Shown: in pieces, positions 11,251 through 22,719 of the stretch
Layout of the letters: each line of letters starts with the position of its first letter
Numbering within the stretch: position 1 is the stretch's first letter
Assembly: GCF_009727055.1 (NCBI RefSeq)
Contig: NC_052359.1
Span: 61,294,649-61,358,648 of the forward strand
Origin: Benincasa hispida
Lineage: Eukaryota; Streptophyta; Magnoliopsida; Cucurbitales; Cucurbitaceae
Length of the DNA: 64,000 bases
Direction of reading: 5' to 3'
Notes under the pieces: model-generated
The model's input: the letters and a program-made list of their open reading frames with translations, nothing else
Database searches by the model: none
What the model was told of the DNA's origin: nothing
Made by a program: the position numbers and the translations under genes

Positions 11251-12380
11251 CAAACGACCTTTTACTAGAAAAGGTTACAGAGCCAAGGAAACCTTGGAGC
11301 TTGTACATTCAGACCTTCATGGTTCGATGAGTGTTAGAGCTCAAGGTGGGTATGAATATTTCATCTCTTTCATAGATGATTATTCAAGGTACGGGTATCT
11401 CTACTTAATGCAACGTAAGTCTGAAGCCCTTGACAAGTTCAAAGAATTTAAGGCTGAAGTTGAAAACTTGTTTAGTAAGAAGATAAAAACACTATAATCT
11501 AATCGTGGTGGAGAGTAGATGGACCTCCAATTTCAGAACTATATGATAGAACATGGGATTGCATCCCAACTCTCGGCCCCAGGTACACCTTAGCAGAATG
11601 GTGTATCAGAAAGGAAAAACATAACCTTGTTGGACATGGTTCGGTCTATGATGAGTTATGCTCATCTTTCAGACTTGTTTTGGGGTTTTGCAGTGGAGAC
11701 TGCATGTTACATTCTGAACAATGTTCCCTCAAAAAGCGTTTCTGAAACATCTTTTGAGTAGTGGAGAGACTGTAAAAGTAGTTTACGCCACTTCAGAATT
11801 TGATGTGGTCCAGCACACGTGCTTGTGACTAACCTGAAAAAGTTAGAACCGCGTTCGAAAGTTTGCCTCTTTGTAGGCTACCCCGGGGAAACGAGTGGTG
11901 GATACTTCTATGACCCAAGTGAGAATAAAGTGTTTGTTTTAAAAAAAAAATGTTATCTTCTTGGAAGAAGACCACATAAGAGATCATAAGCCACAAATCA
12001 AGCTTGTTTTACGTGAGATTTCTAGTGAGACTGAGACTACTGAGGGTTCAACAAGAGTTGTTGAATAGTCTGATAGATCAATAAGAGTTGTTGAGGTCGG
12101 TACATCTAGTCAACCAGCTCAAGAGTTGAGACTGCCTCGACGTAGTGGGAAGGTTATGCACCCACCGGATCGCTACATGGGTTTGACTAAATCCCAGAAC
12201 GTCATTTCTAATGATGGGGTCGAGGATCCATTATCTTTTAAGAAAGTAATGGAGGATATTGACAAGGATGAATGGATAAAGCCATGAACCAGGAAATGGA
12301 GTCTATGTACTTCAATAACTTCTGGAAGCTTGTGGATCCGCCCGATGAGGTAAGACCTATAGGGTGTAAGTGGATCTAAG
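11251..12380 (+). pseudogene. copia integrase, copy D
   Basis: After the solo LTR the integrase continues: LELVHSDLHGSMSVRAQGG, FIDDYSRYGYLYLMQRKSEA, then after stops NRGGE.MDLQFQNYM, NGVSERKN, LLDMVRSMMSYAHL, VPSKSVSETSFE, AHVLVTNLKKLEPRS and CLFVGYPGETSGGYFYDPSE. The second catalytic Asp, normally SDRGG, reads SNRGG. Several TAG and TGA codons and an A-run indel (11941-11950) disrupt the rest. The C-terminal linker and start of RT ([13 protein letters not shown]) are recognisable to 12370. Confidence 0.85.
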
Positions 12381-12381
12381 G

Positions 12382-12483
12382 CTATATTCGTGGCAAAGGG
12401 TTATACCTAGGTTGAGAGGTTTAGATGGAAAGGTGCAAACCTTTAAGTCTATATTCGTGGCAAAGGGTTATACCTAGGTTGAG
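12382..12483 (+). repeat. 67-bp tandem duplication within copia pol
   Basis: The text 'ctatattcgtggcaaagg' and the following 'gttatacctaggttgag' occur at 12382 and again at 12449, a 67-bp shift. This falls between the RT start and the FLNG-containing region. It is absent from copy 1 and from the 33-43 kb element, so it arose in this copy. Confidence 0.75.
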
Positions 12484-13300
12484 GGAGTTGACTATGAGGA
12501 AACTTTCTTACCTGTTGGCATGCTCAAGTCTATCAGGATTCTTCTGTCCATAGCCACATTTTATGATTATGAGATATGGCAAATGAACGTCAAGACTTCC
12601 TTTCTTAATGGTAATCTTGAGGAGACCATCTACATGGCTCAACCAGAGGGGTTCGTAGTTCCAAATCGAGAGCAAAAAGTTTGCAAGCTTAATAGGTCCA
12701 TTTATGGGCTGAAACAAGTGTCTAGATCATGGAGCATTAAATTTGACACCGCGATCAAGTCATTTGGCTTTGGTTAGAACGTTGATGAGCCTTATGTATG
12801 TAAGAAGATCATCAACAACTCAGTAGCTTTCCTGGTACTGTATATGGAGGATATCCTACTACTTGGGAATGATGTAGGGTATCTGACTGACATTAAGAAA
12901 TGGCTAGCTACCTAGTTCCAAATGAAATATTTGGGTGAGGCACAGTATGTTCTAGAGATCCAGATCATTCGAGATTGTAAGAACAAGAGGTTAGCCTTGT
13001 CTCACGTCGATCAAATGTTGATCAGGTATAGGATGCAGGATTCCAACAGGGGTTTGTTATCCTTCAGACATGGAATCATTGTTTCTAAGGATCAATGTCC
13101 TAAGACACCTCAAGAGGTTGAGAAGATGAGACAGATTCTCTATGCTTCAAATGTTGGAAGCTTAATGTATGCAATGTTATGTACTAGACCCGACATTTGC
13201 TACGCAGTAGGGATTGTCAGTCGGTATCAGTCTAATCTAGGATTTGATCACTGGATGTTGGTCAAGACGATCCTCAAGTATCTTTAGAGAACGAGGGACT
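12484..13300 (+). pseudogene. copia reverse transcriptase, copy D
   Basis: The plus strand encodes RILLSIATFYDYEIWQMNVK and TSFLNGNLEETIYMAQPEG, then KVCKLNRSIYGLKQVSRSW. After a stop come the catalytic region YMEDILLLGNDVGYL, FQMKYLGEAQYVLEIQI and TRPDICYAVGIVSRYQ. The catalytic motif is YMED, so the first Asp of the usual YVDD is Glu, the same change as in copy 1. The conserved Asp in the MDVKTAFLN block is Asn. Stops near 12776 and 12915 and a six-residue deletion in the SQASYID block confirm inactivity. Confidence 0.87.
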
Positions 13301-13826
13301 ATGCTCGTGTATGGAAATAAGGATCTGATCATTACAAGATACACAGACTCTAACTTTCAGACCGATAAAGATTCTCGCAAATCGACATCGGGGTCTGTGT
13401 TCACTCTGAAAGGAGGGGTTGTAGTGTAGCGAAGGATCAAGCAAGGATGCATCGCGGACTCCACTATAGAAGCCGAATACGTAGTCGCTTGTGAAGCAGC
13501 TAAGGAGGCTATTTGGCTGAGGAAATTCCTTACAAATTTGGAAGTTATTTCAAATATGGACTTTCCGATCACTCTCTATTAGTAGGGCTATGGAAAATTT
13601 GAAGAAGACTCAGAGTCATCATCGGGGCAAGCATATAGATCGGAAATACCACTTGATCAGGGAGATTATGCATCGCGGTGATGTGATAGTCACGAAGATC
13701 GCAATGGAGCACAATGTTGTTGATCCCTATACAAAAGCTCTCACGACTAAAGTGTTCGAGGGTCACTTAGAGAGTCTGGGTCTGCGGAACATGCGACATC
13801 TTGTCAAGGGCAAGTGGGAGATGATA
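13301..13826 (+). pseudogene. copia RNase H and polyprotein C-terminus, copy D
   Basis: RNase H is seen as YTDSNFQTDKDSRKSTSGS, FTLKGGVVV, then after a stop ADSTIEAEYVVACEAAKEA and LRKFLTNLEV. A frame change leads to the conserved copia tail RGKHIDRKYHLIREIMHRGD, KIAMEHNVVDPYTKAL and FEGHLESLGLRNMRHL. The C-terminal frame is open from 13590 to a stop at 13884-13886, which is past the usual end of the family. The tail sits about 90 bp before the polypurine tract, the expected place. Confidence 0.87.
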
Positions 13827-13902
13827 CTAGAGTATGCCCTAGTTTATTGTATATTGTACATGTATTTATCTTGTATTGTACATTAGTCTCTCGAGGTATT
13901 AG

Positions 13903-13916
13903 GACAAGTGGAAGAT
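13903..13916 (+). other. polypurine tract of copy D
   Basis: GACAAGTGGAAGAT directly precedes the LTR start TGTTGAGATT. This is the usual plus-strand primer layout of copia elements. A similar purine-rich word, gggcaagtgggagat, lies about 95 bp upstream at 13809-13823 and could be an older or second tract. Confidence 0.8.
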
Positions 13917-16029
13917 TGTTGAGATTGGTGTCCTAATTCTCCCAGAGTCTCGTAATTTTTAATTTATACACGTTGTTATGAATAAAATAAGAGTTATTTT
14001 TTTCTGGCATTTACTCATATCCAATAAACAAAGCTCCATGGTTATCGTATGTAAACTTAAACATGTATATGAGATATATAAGTGGATCATGCCTTAAGTG
14101 ATAACCTAAATAGGTTTGTAGTATAAGGATTAAAGAAGGCTACCTGATCTTGGTGATACTACGGATACAACCCGCTTTGTAAAGATTTGCAAGTGCTGTA
14201 AACTACTACAGATGGTAGATCCTGACCATTCATGTGGAGACATGCGAGTGGGGGTGTCCTATACAAAGAGTTTGTATAAGATCAGACCACAAGATGATTC
14301 TTCTTTTTATATAACATCGTTGATACTAGAGACTTATATCTTACCTAAACGACCATAGATGACATGACCTCAATCCTGAATGTTTTGGTAACTTCTACCT
14401 TTGAGGGTGATCTTTTGATTAGAATGGGTGAGAGTGGACAGATTGCAACTCAACATGCCTACCTTTTTGGGAATTTTTCTGATTTGGGAGATAGGAGCTC
14501 AGTTACACAAGATGGAATTCAGTCTTTCTCTGAAGCAGGGGTAAATAGATAAATTGCTCCCTTAAGGACTGATTCCGAGGCTTGAACATAGTGGCCATAG
14601 CTTTTCTTTGGAAGAGAGAACTCAGTCATAGTAGGACTATGACTTATGTTCATTAGAGGAATCAGTGATACTTAAGGAGTTAGATGTAACTACAGGGGTA
14701 TAACGGTTATTGGCCCAGCTATACTTACAAGCGATTTGTGAAGGGTTATCGCAGTGTTGATTGGTTGCTATGGACACATAATATATCTATAGTAAGGAGA
14801 GTTCAACTGTCGGTCTTTATTAGAGTGTCTGGCAGTTAACAGATGATAGATTCTGTGACTAAAGAGATTAGTCAGTTATTCACGTACCATTAGAGCTTCG
14901 AACTACAGGTCCATAAGGTCCCCTTGGTAGCTCAATGAATTCAAGTTGAGAATCGATTCTTGGTGTTGATTTGAAATGTATAAATTGACAAAAGGTAATT
15001 CGGTTATATATGATATAATCGGTGTAATGTATGAGATACATCAAGTGGAGGATTAATGTAAATGAGATTTACATTAAGTACCATGAAAAAGAAAAAAAGC
15101 TATGGTTTATATGTTTCATGAGATGAAATATTAAAACTATAAGTTATAGATATAATATGGTAAGTTGGTTATCATATATATTTATAATAATATTAATTAT
15201 TGGATAATTATCTCTTTTTCTCTAATAACCAAATGAGTGGGAGGTCATTAGTGGCTTCATAGTAACCGTGAGATAAAAAGAAAAATGTTTTCCTGAATTT
15301 AATAGTTGTTGTATTGAAATTTCCATTCTCGAAAATTACTCATGGTAGCTGTCAAGTAGATTAGATTTGCTAAACGACAGCTGAAGAGAGACTAGATGAT
15401 CATGGAGTGTTTCTATATGATAGATCACTTAGCTAGTCGATTAGTTAAACGATCGTGCAGCTTCTGCTAAACGATCGTGCAGCTTCTGCTAAACGATCAC
15501 ATAGCGGTTGTTAAACGATTGGGCATCGTCTATATGATAGACTTATCATCTCCCACTTGCTCAATCGTTTACATGATTGTTCCTCCAGTCTCGTCCTCTA
15601 ACCAAATCCACACAGAGCCCACACTTTTGGATCTCACACCGAGAATACCAAGGTAGCCATTGTGGTGGTGTCATACTCAACTCGGCATTGTCGAGATTTT
15701 TGGAGGTCGTTCGTGGTGCTTGTGATCTTGGAGATCACTATGTTCGAGTTCGCTGTGATCGTGCAGTGTAGCGGTCGTGATGTACGAGCGTTCGAGTGTT
15801 GCATTCTTGCGGGTTGTTCGAGCATTCGTGATCAAGGGTGTTGAAGATGAGTCTTCAAAGGTATGTGTAATTCTTCCCTTGATCTTAAGAAAAGCATGCT
15901 GTAATTTCGTTGTATGCATATCCTGTAGTTTCCATTTCTTGTACTGTAATTGTTGTTGTTCAAATATGACTGAAATTTGGAACGACCATTCCGCTGCTCA
16001 TGAAAATCCTCATGTTTTAATTTCCTTCA
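13917..16029 (+). repeat. 3' LTR of copy D
   Basis: The 2113-bp LTR begins TGTTGAGATTGG after the polypurine tract and ends TTTCCTTCA. Its last 370 bp match the 5' LTR fragment at 5449-5823. The 5' half shares words with the other LTR families in the window ('gttcattagaggaatcagtg', 'catgtggagacatg'), so all belong to one related group. It includes a 22-bp tandem repeat at 15446-15533. It is followed directly by the 3' portion of an older LTR. Confidence 0.9.
15446..15533 (+). repeat. 22-bp tandem repeat of the CGATCG word, four units
   Basis: The word TAAACGATCGTGCAGCTTCT begins at 15446, 15468, 15490 and 15512, an exact 22-bp period with growing divergence in the last two units. The same AACGATCGT core forms the leader arrays. 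It lies about 500 bp before the LTR end. Confidence 0.88.
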
Positions 16030-16580
16030 GTTCATTAGTGGAGCACTAGTACTTTAGAAGTTAGAGGTAACCCAAAGGTAAAACAGTAATTTGACCTAGT
16101 TGGAGTTACGAACACTCGTGAAGGATTAACTTATTGTTAATGGTCTATATCCATAGACACAAAAATATATCTGTGGTGAGAAGAGTGCAGTCGTGGGTCT
16201 TTAGTGGAGTGTACCCGAAGTTTACGAATATTGATTAACTTGGTTAATGAGTTTAGTCAATTAGTCTCATATCGTTGGAGCTTCTGATCTACAGATCCAC
16301 CAAGACCCTTTGTTAGCTCACTAAAGGATATAAAAAAGGGATAATTTGAATTGTCCAAATCAAATTGAGGAAATTGTATATTAATATGTAATTGATTATG
16401 GATATGATATATAGTTCAAATTAAATTGGAAAGAAACATTTTAATAAGATTCAAATAATTAATTCAAATAAATTAGATTCACAAAGAATTAATTAATAGA
16501 AATATGTTGCATATATACATATGATATTTATGATAATTAAATATATAGATGTTAAATTGGATTTAATGTATAAAAAGTCA

Positions 16581-16738
16581 TTTGATTAATGTGCTAATTA
16601 ATTAAATAAGTGTTATTTGATTAATGTGCTAATTAATTAAATAAGTGTTATTTGATTAATGTGCTAATTAATTAAATAAGTGTAATTTAATTGATTGTGC
16701 TAATTAATTAAATAAATATTATTTAATTAATTGTGCAC
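16581..16738 (+). repeat. 35-bp tandem repeat in LTR
   Basis: The word TTTGATTAATGTGCTAATTA starts at 16581, 16616 and 16651, a period of 35 bp. Two diverged units follow ending near 16738. Every unit carries ATTAATTAAAT, so the array is strongly AT-rich and lies just upstream of the LTR's TATA box. Confidence 0.88.
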
Positions 16739-16796
16739 AAGAAAAAATTAGGAAAAGGCTAAGAGAAGGGTCTCTAAGAGAAGGGGTTGACCCTTC

Positions 16797-16806
16797 TCTA
16801 TATAAA
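16797..16806 (+). promoter_or_regulatory. TATA box of LTR (family E)
   Basis: CTATATAAAG occurs about 450 bp before the LTR end, downstream of the 35-bp repeats. This is where an LTR promoter is expected. It supports a plus orientation for this LTR. Confidence 0.6.
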
Positions 16807-17339
16807 GTCTTCCTTATGGCCCTTTTGGGACATACAGAACACGACATAATTGCAAGCATTCATTGTGCAATTTTTTCCTAAGCCATAAAAGAAATTCTCT
16901 CTACTCTCCCAAAAAAAATTTCTCCCCACCTTCTTCCAATAGTTGGATACCACTTATCCTTCTATTGAAATCTTTGAGAATAACAAGGTTGCTCTCGTGA
17001 TCGTGTTCAAGATTGTTCAAGAAAACGTTCGTGTTCAAGATCGTTGGAGGAGTCGTTCGTTGGAACATCAAGAGCAACGTTCTAGGAGCTTAAGAATCTA
17101 AAAAGGTAAGAAGGGCTCTATCATTTCCCTACATGATGCTATTTATATGTTTGTTCTACGTATATTATGTTTTAGTTTACTAGTTTATGTAAAAATCGAT
17201 TTGCGGGATGCAAGACGTTCACAACGCTTCCGCTGTGGGATCCGATCCATTCAATTATAACTTTAGTATCTAACTTATCAAATAAATCCTTTTCAATAAA
17301 GGCTATAAGGCAATCATTCATCCATGATCTCCCATTTGA

Positions 17340-19535
17340 CTATGCATCGAGTTTTACAGAATGCATAGTAGAAAATTTTCTCTCTACAGTAGCTGTGGCG
17401 ACAGGTAAAATCAACGCCAAGGTGAGTAATCTGTAAATTAATGGATAGACCTTGTCTTTATTTATCAGGACCATTTTTACTGCAAGCTCACATATACTTT
17501 TTAGCTCAACAAACTCAATATTTGAATGCATATCAATAATGTAATTTTGAAGTTGATTCTCAAACATAGAGAGTTCAATGGCTAAAAAGTCTCTTGGGTA
17601 AAATTAAGCAAGTTGGCTAAGCTTTTTTCTATCAAAAGAAACAAATGAATTATTCGACTTTAGACATGCCACACAGAGAAGTAATTCAGTATTTGTTTTA
17701 GTAAAATGATTATTCAACTCTTGAAGTTGCATATCAATGACGGTATAGAAAACTTCAACGCAATAATGATGTAAAATTGTAACTGGTTGAGATTTTCGCC
17801 TTTGTCATTCTCGAATTAGAAATAGTTCATCCATTTTACGGACTTCAATATCATGACTATGACAGAAATAAAAAACTATACTCAACAACGAATCTCAATC
17901 AGACTATCTTGTTTTTTACAGCCTTTCTTTACAGATTTTAACTAAATTCATTGCATTCACAATATCTTGATCTTTTCTTTGTAATGCTTGAGACAAGTAA
18001 CGTGTGATTCCTAGGATAATTTTCATAAAATGTATATGAAAAATAAAATCAAAATATAGGATTGAACTTATTAGAGTCTTTGCTTCATATTTTTATTCTG
18101 AATTTGAACCACCTTGCACAATTTTCTCAAGTACATTAACTATTGAAGAGAACATTGTATAAAACTCGCTAAAGTGTAGTAATAATGTGATCCCCATCGA
18201 GTATCTCCTGGTTGTTTAATCATTGTCTCCTAATTTAACCCTCAACCACTTAATATTTCACCATTATTTAAAGTTTCAAAAATTTTCATTCTATATTTCT
18301 CTCGTAGAATATCTCAACGTTTTTCTGACACCCCAATTACATTCTCCACATTTGTAACAATAAAAAATAGACCAACAATTTTCACATGATTTTTAGCCGT
18401 AGCTATAAGAGCTAATTAAAGCTGATGAGAAAAACAATAAATGTAAAAAGCACATTAATTTTCTTTTAAGATAAGTGCTTTTGATCTATTGAACTAACTT
18501 TGCATATTACTTGCTCAATCATATCCTTGTCCTCGTAAACTAGAGATGTTTAAACATTGTTGAGAAAAAAAATCATCTATGGCTTTCTTAAGTGATAAAG
18601 AACTTGTATCATTGACATGTATGATTCCAACAAATCATTTAATCACATGACCTTTATCCACATATCGCAATACAATTGACATCTACTCCTTTGAAGATAC
18701 ATTTTTTTATTCGTCTATCAAGATAGAAAACTGTTTGTCACTCATATCTTTTATAACTATATTAACAACTTCTACTGCAATGGAATGCACTATATCTTTT
18801 TTAATATCAAATGAAGTCGATTTCAAACTATCTGTGGCATTTTTCAAAGTCACGGTTTCAATATCCTTATTATGGTTGCATAACCATTGTAAAAGTTCAT
18901 GAAAATTACCCTGATTCTTCGAATCATCTGTCTCATTGTGTCCACGAAATGCAAGTCCTTATCATAATAAAAAATGAATACAATCAATCAATGCACCTAA
19001 TCAAGTTTAATACTCAACTCATGCTTGGTCAGACATCATATTTAAAAAAAGTCTCAATATATTGTTTTTGTTTCAAAAGAGCCTCACATTTACCCAAAGT
19101 CATATTGTGTGCACTATTAGGACCACCAACGTGAATATACAATTTCTCTTTTTTCTTCCAAATAGAAAATCCTTCACTAACAAAATAGTCACCTTCTAAC
19201 TTTTCACTTACTTCTAGTTTGAATAAATAGTAACATAAACAAAATGCGGCATCCTTTAAAATACTATATTATTCTAACCAATTAGAATATTCACTAAACC
19301 AAGCTAGGTTAGATCCTCTTGACTTAGTACCAAATTTCTTAAGTGGAAAAGTATGATTTCGAGGCTGACAAGGACTTTTTAGCAAATATGCTTTACGAAC
19401 TTGATCTCGAATATTATAATTATAATCATAAATTTTTGTTCTTAAACTAGGATCTATGGGTAGTTCTTCTAGATTAAATTTTGTATAAGATCGATCAAAA
19501 CCCAAAAACATTTTTCTTTTTTGAAGATGATGCAT
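17340..19535 (-). pseudogene. hAT transposase, TTF-zinc-finger/DUF4371 type (zinc finger MYM-type 1-like)
   Basis: Starting at 19535, the minus strand encodes a TTF-type N-terminus: LPIDPSLRTKIYDYNYNIRD, QVRKAYLLKSPCQPRNHTFP and AWFSEYSNWLE. Then come DAAFCLCYYLFK, GFSIWKKKEKLYIHVGGPNS and KCEALLKQKQYIETF. Further down are GNFHELLQWLCNHNKDIETV, DIVHSIAVEVVNIVIKDMSD and KQFSILIDE. At the C-terminus (17340-17567) is the hAT dimerisation motif LILPVATATVERKFSTMHSVK-like. Family members are roughly 700-800 residues; here many stops and frameshifts break the frame. In plants this family is annotated as zinc finger MYM-type protein 1-like. Function is lost. Confidence 0.85.
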
Positions 19536-20364
19536 TTATTGTCTCTATTTTTTTTCTTTTATAATATCTCTCCATATTAACTTTGAATTAACTCTACAAA
19601 AGTATTAATAATAAGAATACTATATTCTATTATATAGATTTAAAAGCATAAAAACTTAAAGTCTAAGAAGATTTTAAAACTTACTTGCCAAGTTCATATA
19701 TCCAAACAAGTGACAACAAATAATCATGAAATTAATTTTAAAAACCTATACGAGTTATGTGAATGTAAAAATAACATGGAAACAAACGAAAATATATAGA
19801 GAGTAATGTAAATATAAAAGTTATATAAAAAAACTAATGACACGATAAAAATATCTCTCCATATTGAATTAGAGCTAACTCTACAAAAGTATTCACAATA
19901 AAAATATTAAAAAATATTATGTAGATTTAAAAATATAAAAATTAAAAAGTCTAAGAAGAATTTCAAACTTACATATCATTGATATGATACGTATAGCCTA
20001 GCGAGTAACAAATAAATAATCTTGTACAAGTCTAAAACTAATATATATAACGAAATTTACGTAGGAAAAGAAAAGTAAACGTTACCTATTCAAGAGAACA
20101 TTGTTGAGAATTGAGATTTAAAACTTCCCTAAAATTTTGAAGGGAAAAAAACTTTCATAGAAGATAAAGGAATTGCATTGATTTTCTAATTTTTTGGAAA
20201 TTGATTTACAATTGCAACCTAGAAAGCTAAAACCTACTTTGTATTTTAACTTCATATTTGGAATTTTAAAAAAATCCTACTTCTATATCTATTAAGATAA
20301 ATCAGGATTTTTATTTTCATCAAGACAAACAAGTTAGATATAGGAATCCCACTTTTAAATTAGT

Positions 20365-20462
20365 TTTTTTTTTTTAAAGATAAACCAATTTTTAAGCAAG
20401 AATTTCAAACCTAGGTCCCGTGGAGCATCAATCAACCCCTTAACCACTGAACCACGAAAGAG
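20365..20462 (-). repeat. tRNA-like, possible SINE remnant
   Basis: On the minus strand, TCGTGGTTCAGTGGTTAAGG resembles a tRNA D-arm with a pol III A box, and about 40 nt later CCTAGGTTTGAAATTC resembles a B box (consensus GGTTCRANNCC) with changes. A run of 13 A residues follows at 20365-20378 (as T on the plus strand). This order fits a short tRNA-derived SINE or a tRNA-like patch of the hAT element. No complete tRNA cloverleaf can be drawn. Confidence 0.4.
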
Positions 20463-22719
20463 ATTTGACAATAAATGCACATTTATTAATAATATTATTA
20501 ACTATTACTTAAAAACGTATATTAAAAATACAAAAATCGATCATTTGAGGGGGGTACGTGCCCCTGGCTCCTATGTGACTCCATCCTTGTGTATTTGTAT
20601 CAGTGACCGTGCTTTGTGGATGCTACTAAATATATAAAAGCAATTGAAGCATGAAAGCTAAATCTATAGAAATGATGGTAACATCAATGCTGAAGAATAA
20701 TGTAATTCTAGAGAAGTAGAATTCCATTATTAATTTTTTTTTTTCTCTTTTTGATTGTCGTCTATATATATATAACTTTATGCAAGTAATCAAAATCGAT
20801 TATATTACAAAAACAATTATTCTATTTATAAAAGGAAGGACTTAAACTTAGGCTGGCCAAGGGAACTGAATGTCAAAACTAGTGAAGTGCTTACTTGCTT
20901 GAGATATTCCGTTGCACTAACAACGACATCAACACAAAAACAAAAGAAAAAAAATAACGAAAAAAAAAATTTTAATTCATGATGTAAGATTTAGGATTTA
21001 ATTGGGAGTAATTTAATTATAAGAAAAAAAAACACTTGAATATATATCTATGTAATATAAGAAACATCAAAGTTTCAAATTACAAATTGTCACGTGACAA
21101 ATATATATATATATAATTTTTTTTTCTTTATGATTGAAGGGATGTATGGAGATAGATGTAGCTTGGGTTATATTCAAGTATTACGAATAGATTTTGCTAT
21201 TTTTTGTGATATTTTTTTAAAAAAATTTTGCTATACAATCCATCGTTTATTCTAAAAGTGAATTTTTAAGTAGGCTCCAATTAGGACCAACCCATATGTC
21301 AAAGAAGCCCACAAAAACAATGTGGCCCACAAATATTTGAGCCCAAAGTAAGCAAAATCATTGAAGGCCCATCCAACAAATGCAAGAAGTCCACCAAAAA
21401 GTAAATATTGTTTTTTTAATAATTGTTTCTATATTAATGTATAAAGTTCGAGCTCGGGTGTGTTTTCGTGTGTGCACGCTTTTAAAAAAAAAAAAAAGTA
21501 TTATTAATTAAAGAATAATGAATTTTTAAGACCATTTCGTAACTTTAGCCACTAAATTACTATCGACATTTAAGATGAGCATAGGTCATACAAAGAATAG
21601 GGTTGTGGATATGTATTGAGTATTCCTTCCTTATGTGATAAGAAGAAACTTATGCTTATCGTAATTATATTTACATCCAACAAGCTTCCATTAAATTTTT
21701 ACTTTGATAATAATAAATATATACTTCTTTCTTTTAAGTTCGAAGATTAAAATTCTCATGTCACCCCTTATTACACTATATAAGATTAAATATATACACA
21801 CCTCTGTTAGATACAAATTCCGTTGGAAATACTAACAATCTTCTCCTAGATATTTGATGACTATTTTTTGTTGTAGAAATGTTTGAAGACCCTAAGGAGA
21901 CGTTTAGTGCGCAGGTTTGGAATGTAGAGTCTGAGAATATAAACCTGAGATTAGATTGAGAGGTTTAGGTAGCTGGTTTAAGAAAATTGTGTTTGGAACG
22001 TAAGTTTTGGAAGTCTGAATTTAAGTTGTGTTTGGAGTGCAAACTTAGGAAACATGTGAATGAAGTACAGATTTATAAATCTTGAATTTGTGAAGTATTT
22101 TCTTGTATTAATTAGTTGTTAGATTCTAGATTAGTTCAAACATGTCATCTTGATTATTTAATATAGTTAAGTTTAAAATAATCTAAAAAAATTAGAAGAA
22201 TATTTGTTATTTTAATTTTGAAATATAGATTTGACTAAAATTATAATTTTATTTAATTTATTATTTTAATAATTTGATAGTTTGATTTTACTAGGTCTTG
22301 AAATAAAATGTTATATAGATTTTTGTCTCTTTTACTAATTTATATTAGGGTTTTATACACATATAGTTTAAATAAATATACTTAATTATGCAAAAATCTA
22401 GTTTAATCTACTTTTTATTCCTCTTTACTATCCAATTTTTATTAAAAATGTTTATATATAATATAATAATAATAATAGGGAAAAAAACATATAAGGGATA
22501 TTTCTAGTAGTGATCAATTAACAGCTAGAAGAAATTTAAAAAAAAAAAAATGAAACCTCCTAAAATAATGGAAACATATAAACAAAGAAAGGAAGAGAAC
22601 AAATTAAAAAATAATAATCTAATAAATAATAATAATTAAAAAGAAAAATTCCAAATGAAAAAAGAATTAGAAGATAGAGAAGGTTTAACTTAAAAAATAT
22701 TATTGTAATTAAACTAAGG

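Larger units (their letters stand above)
5429..16029 (+). mobile_element. Ty1/copia retrotransposon, copy D (5'-truncated)
   Basis: The plus strand shows an LTR fragment ending TTCA at 5823, a primer-binding site complementary to initiator tRNA-Met (5826-5837), and a 2.5-kb leader. Gag-pro-int-RT-RNase H remnants follow (8331-13826), then a polypurine tract (13905-13916) and a 2.1-kb 3' LTR (13917-16029). The 5' LTR keeps only its last 390 bp or so, hence no target duplication can be checked. A 1.77-kb solo LTR of another family is inserted at 9478-11250. Many stops and frameshifts make the copy defective. The element sits in an older LTR whose 3' part follows at 16030. Confidence 0.92.
16030..17249 (+). 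repeat. 3' part of an older LTR (family E)
   Basis: Right after copy D the text resumes at an internal LTR word, gttcattagtggagcac, similar to the interior of the LTRs at 45.5-47.3 kb. It continues through AT-rich DNA, a tandem repeat, a TATA box and a transcribed-looking stretch to '...gtgggatccgatcca' at 17249. Its first part is missing, so copy D either inserted into it with later loss of the left flank or replaced it. No primer-binding site follows. Confidence 0.7.
17250..20589 (-). mobile_element. hAT-type DNA transposon, broken
   Basis: A minus-strand transposase pseudogene (17340-19535) lies in AT-rich DNA. At the high-coordinate end the text reads, on the minus strand, CAAGGATGGAGTCACATAGG followed by a patch CAGGGGCACGTACCCC, resembling the terminal region common in plant hAT elements. 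The other terminus is not visible; the low end abuts an LTR terminus at 17249, so it is probably truncated there. No 8-bp target duplication can be tested. Confidence 0.72.

Noticed and set aside
15446..16738. Regular 22-bp and 35-bp repeats as a CRISPR-like array
   Set aside because: Units are contiguous with no unique spacers, they lie inside plant LTRs, and no cas genes are present.
18811..19134. 107-codon plus-strand frame
   Set aside because: It is antisense to the hAT transposase segment that encodes LLQWLCNHNKDIETV and neighbours.
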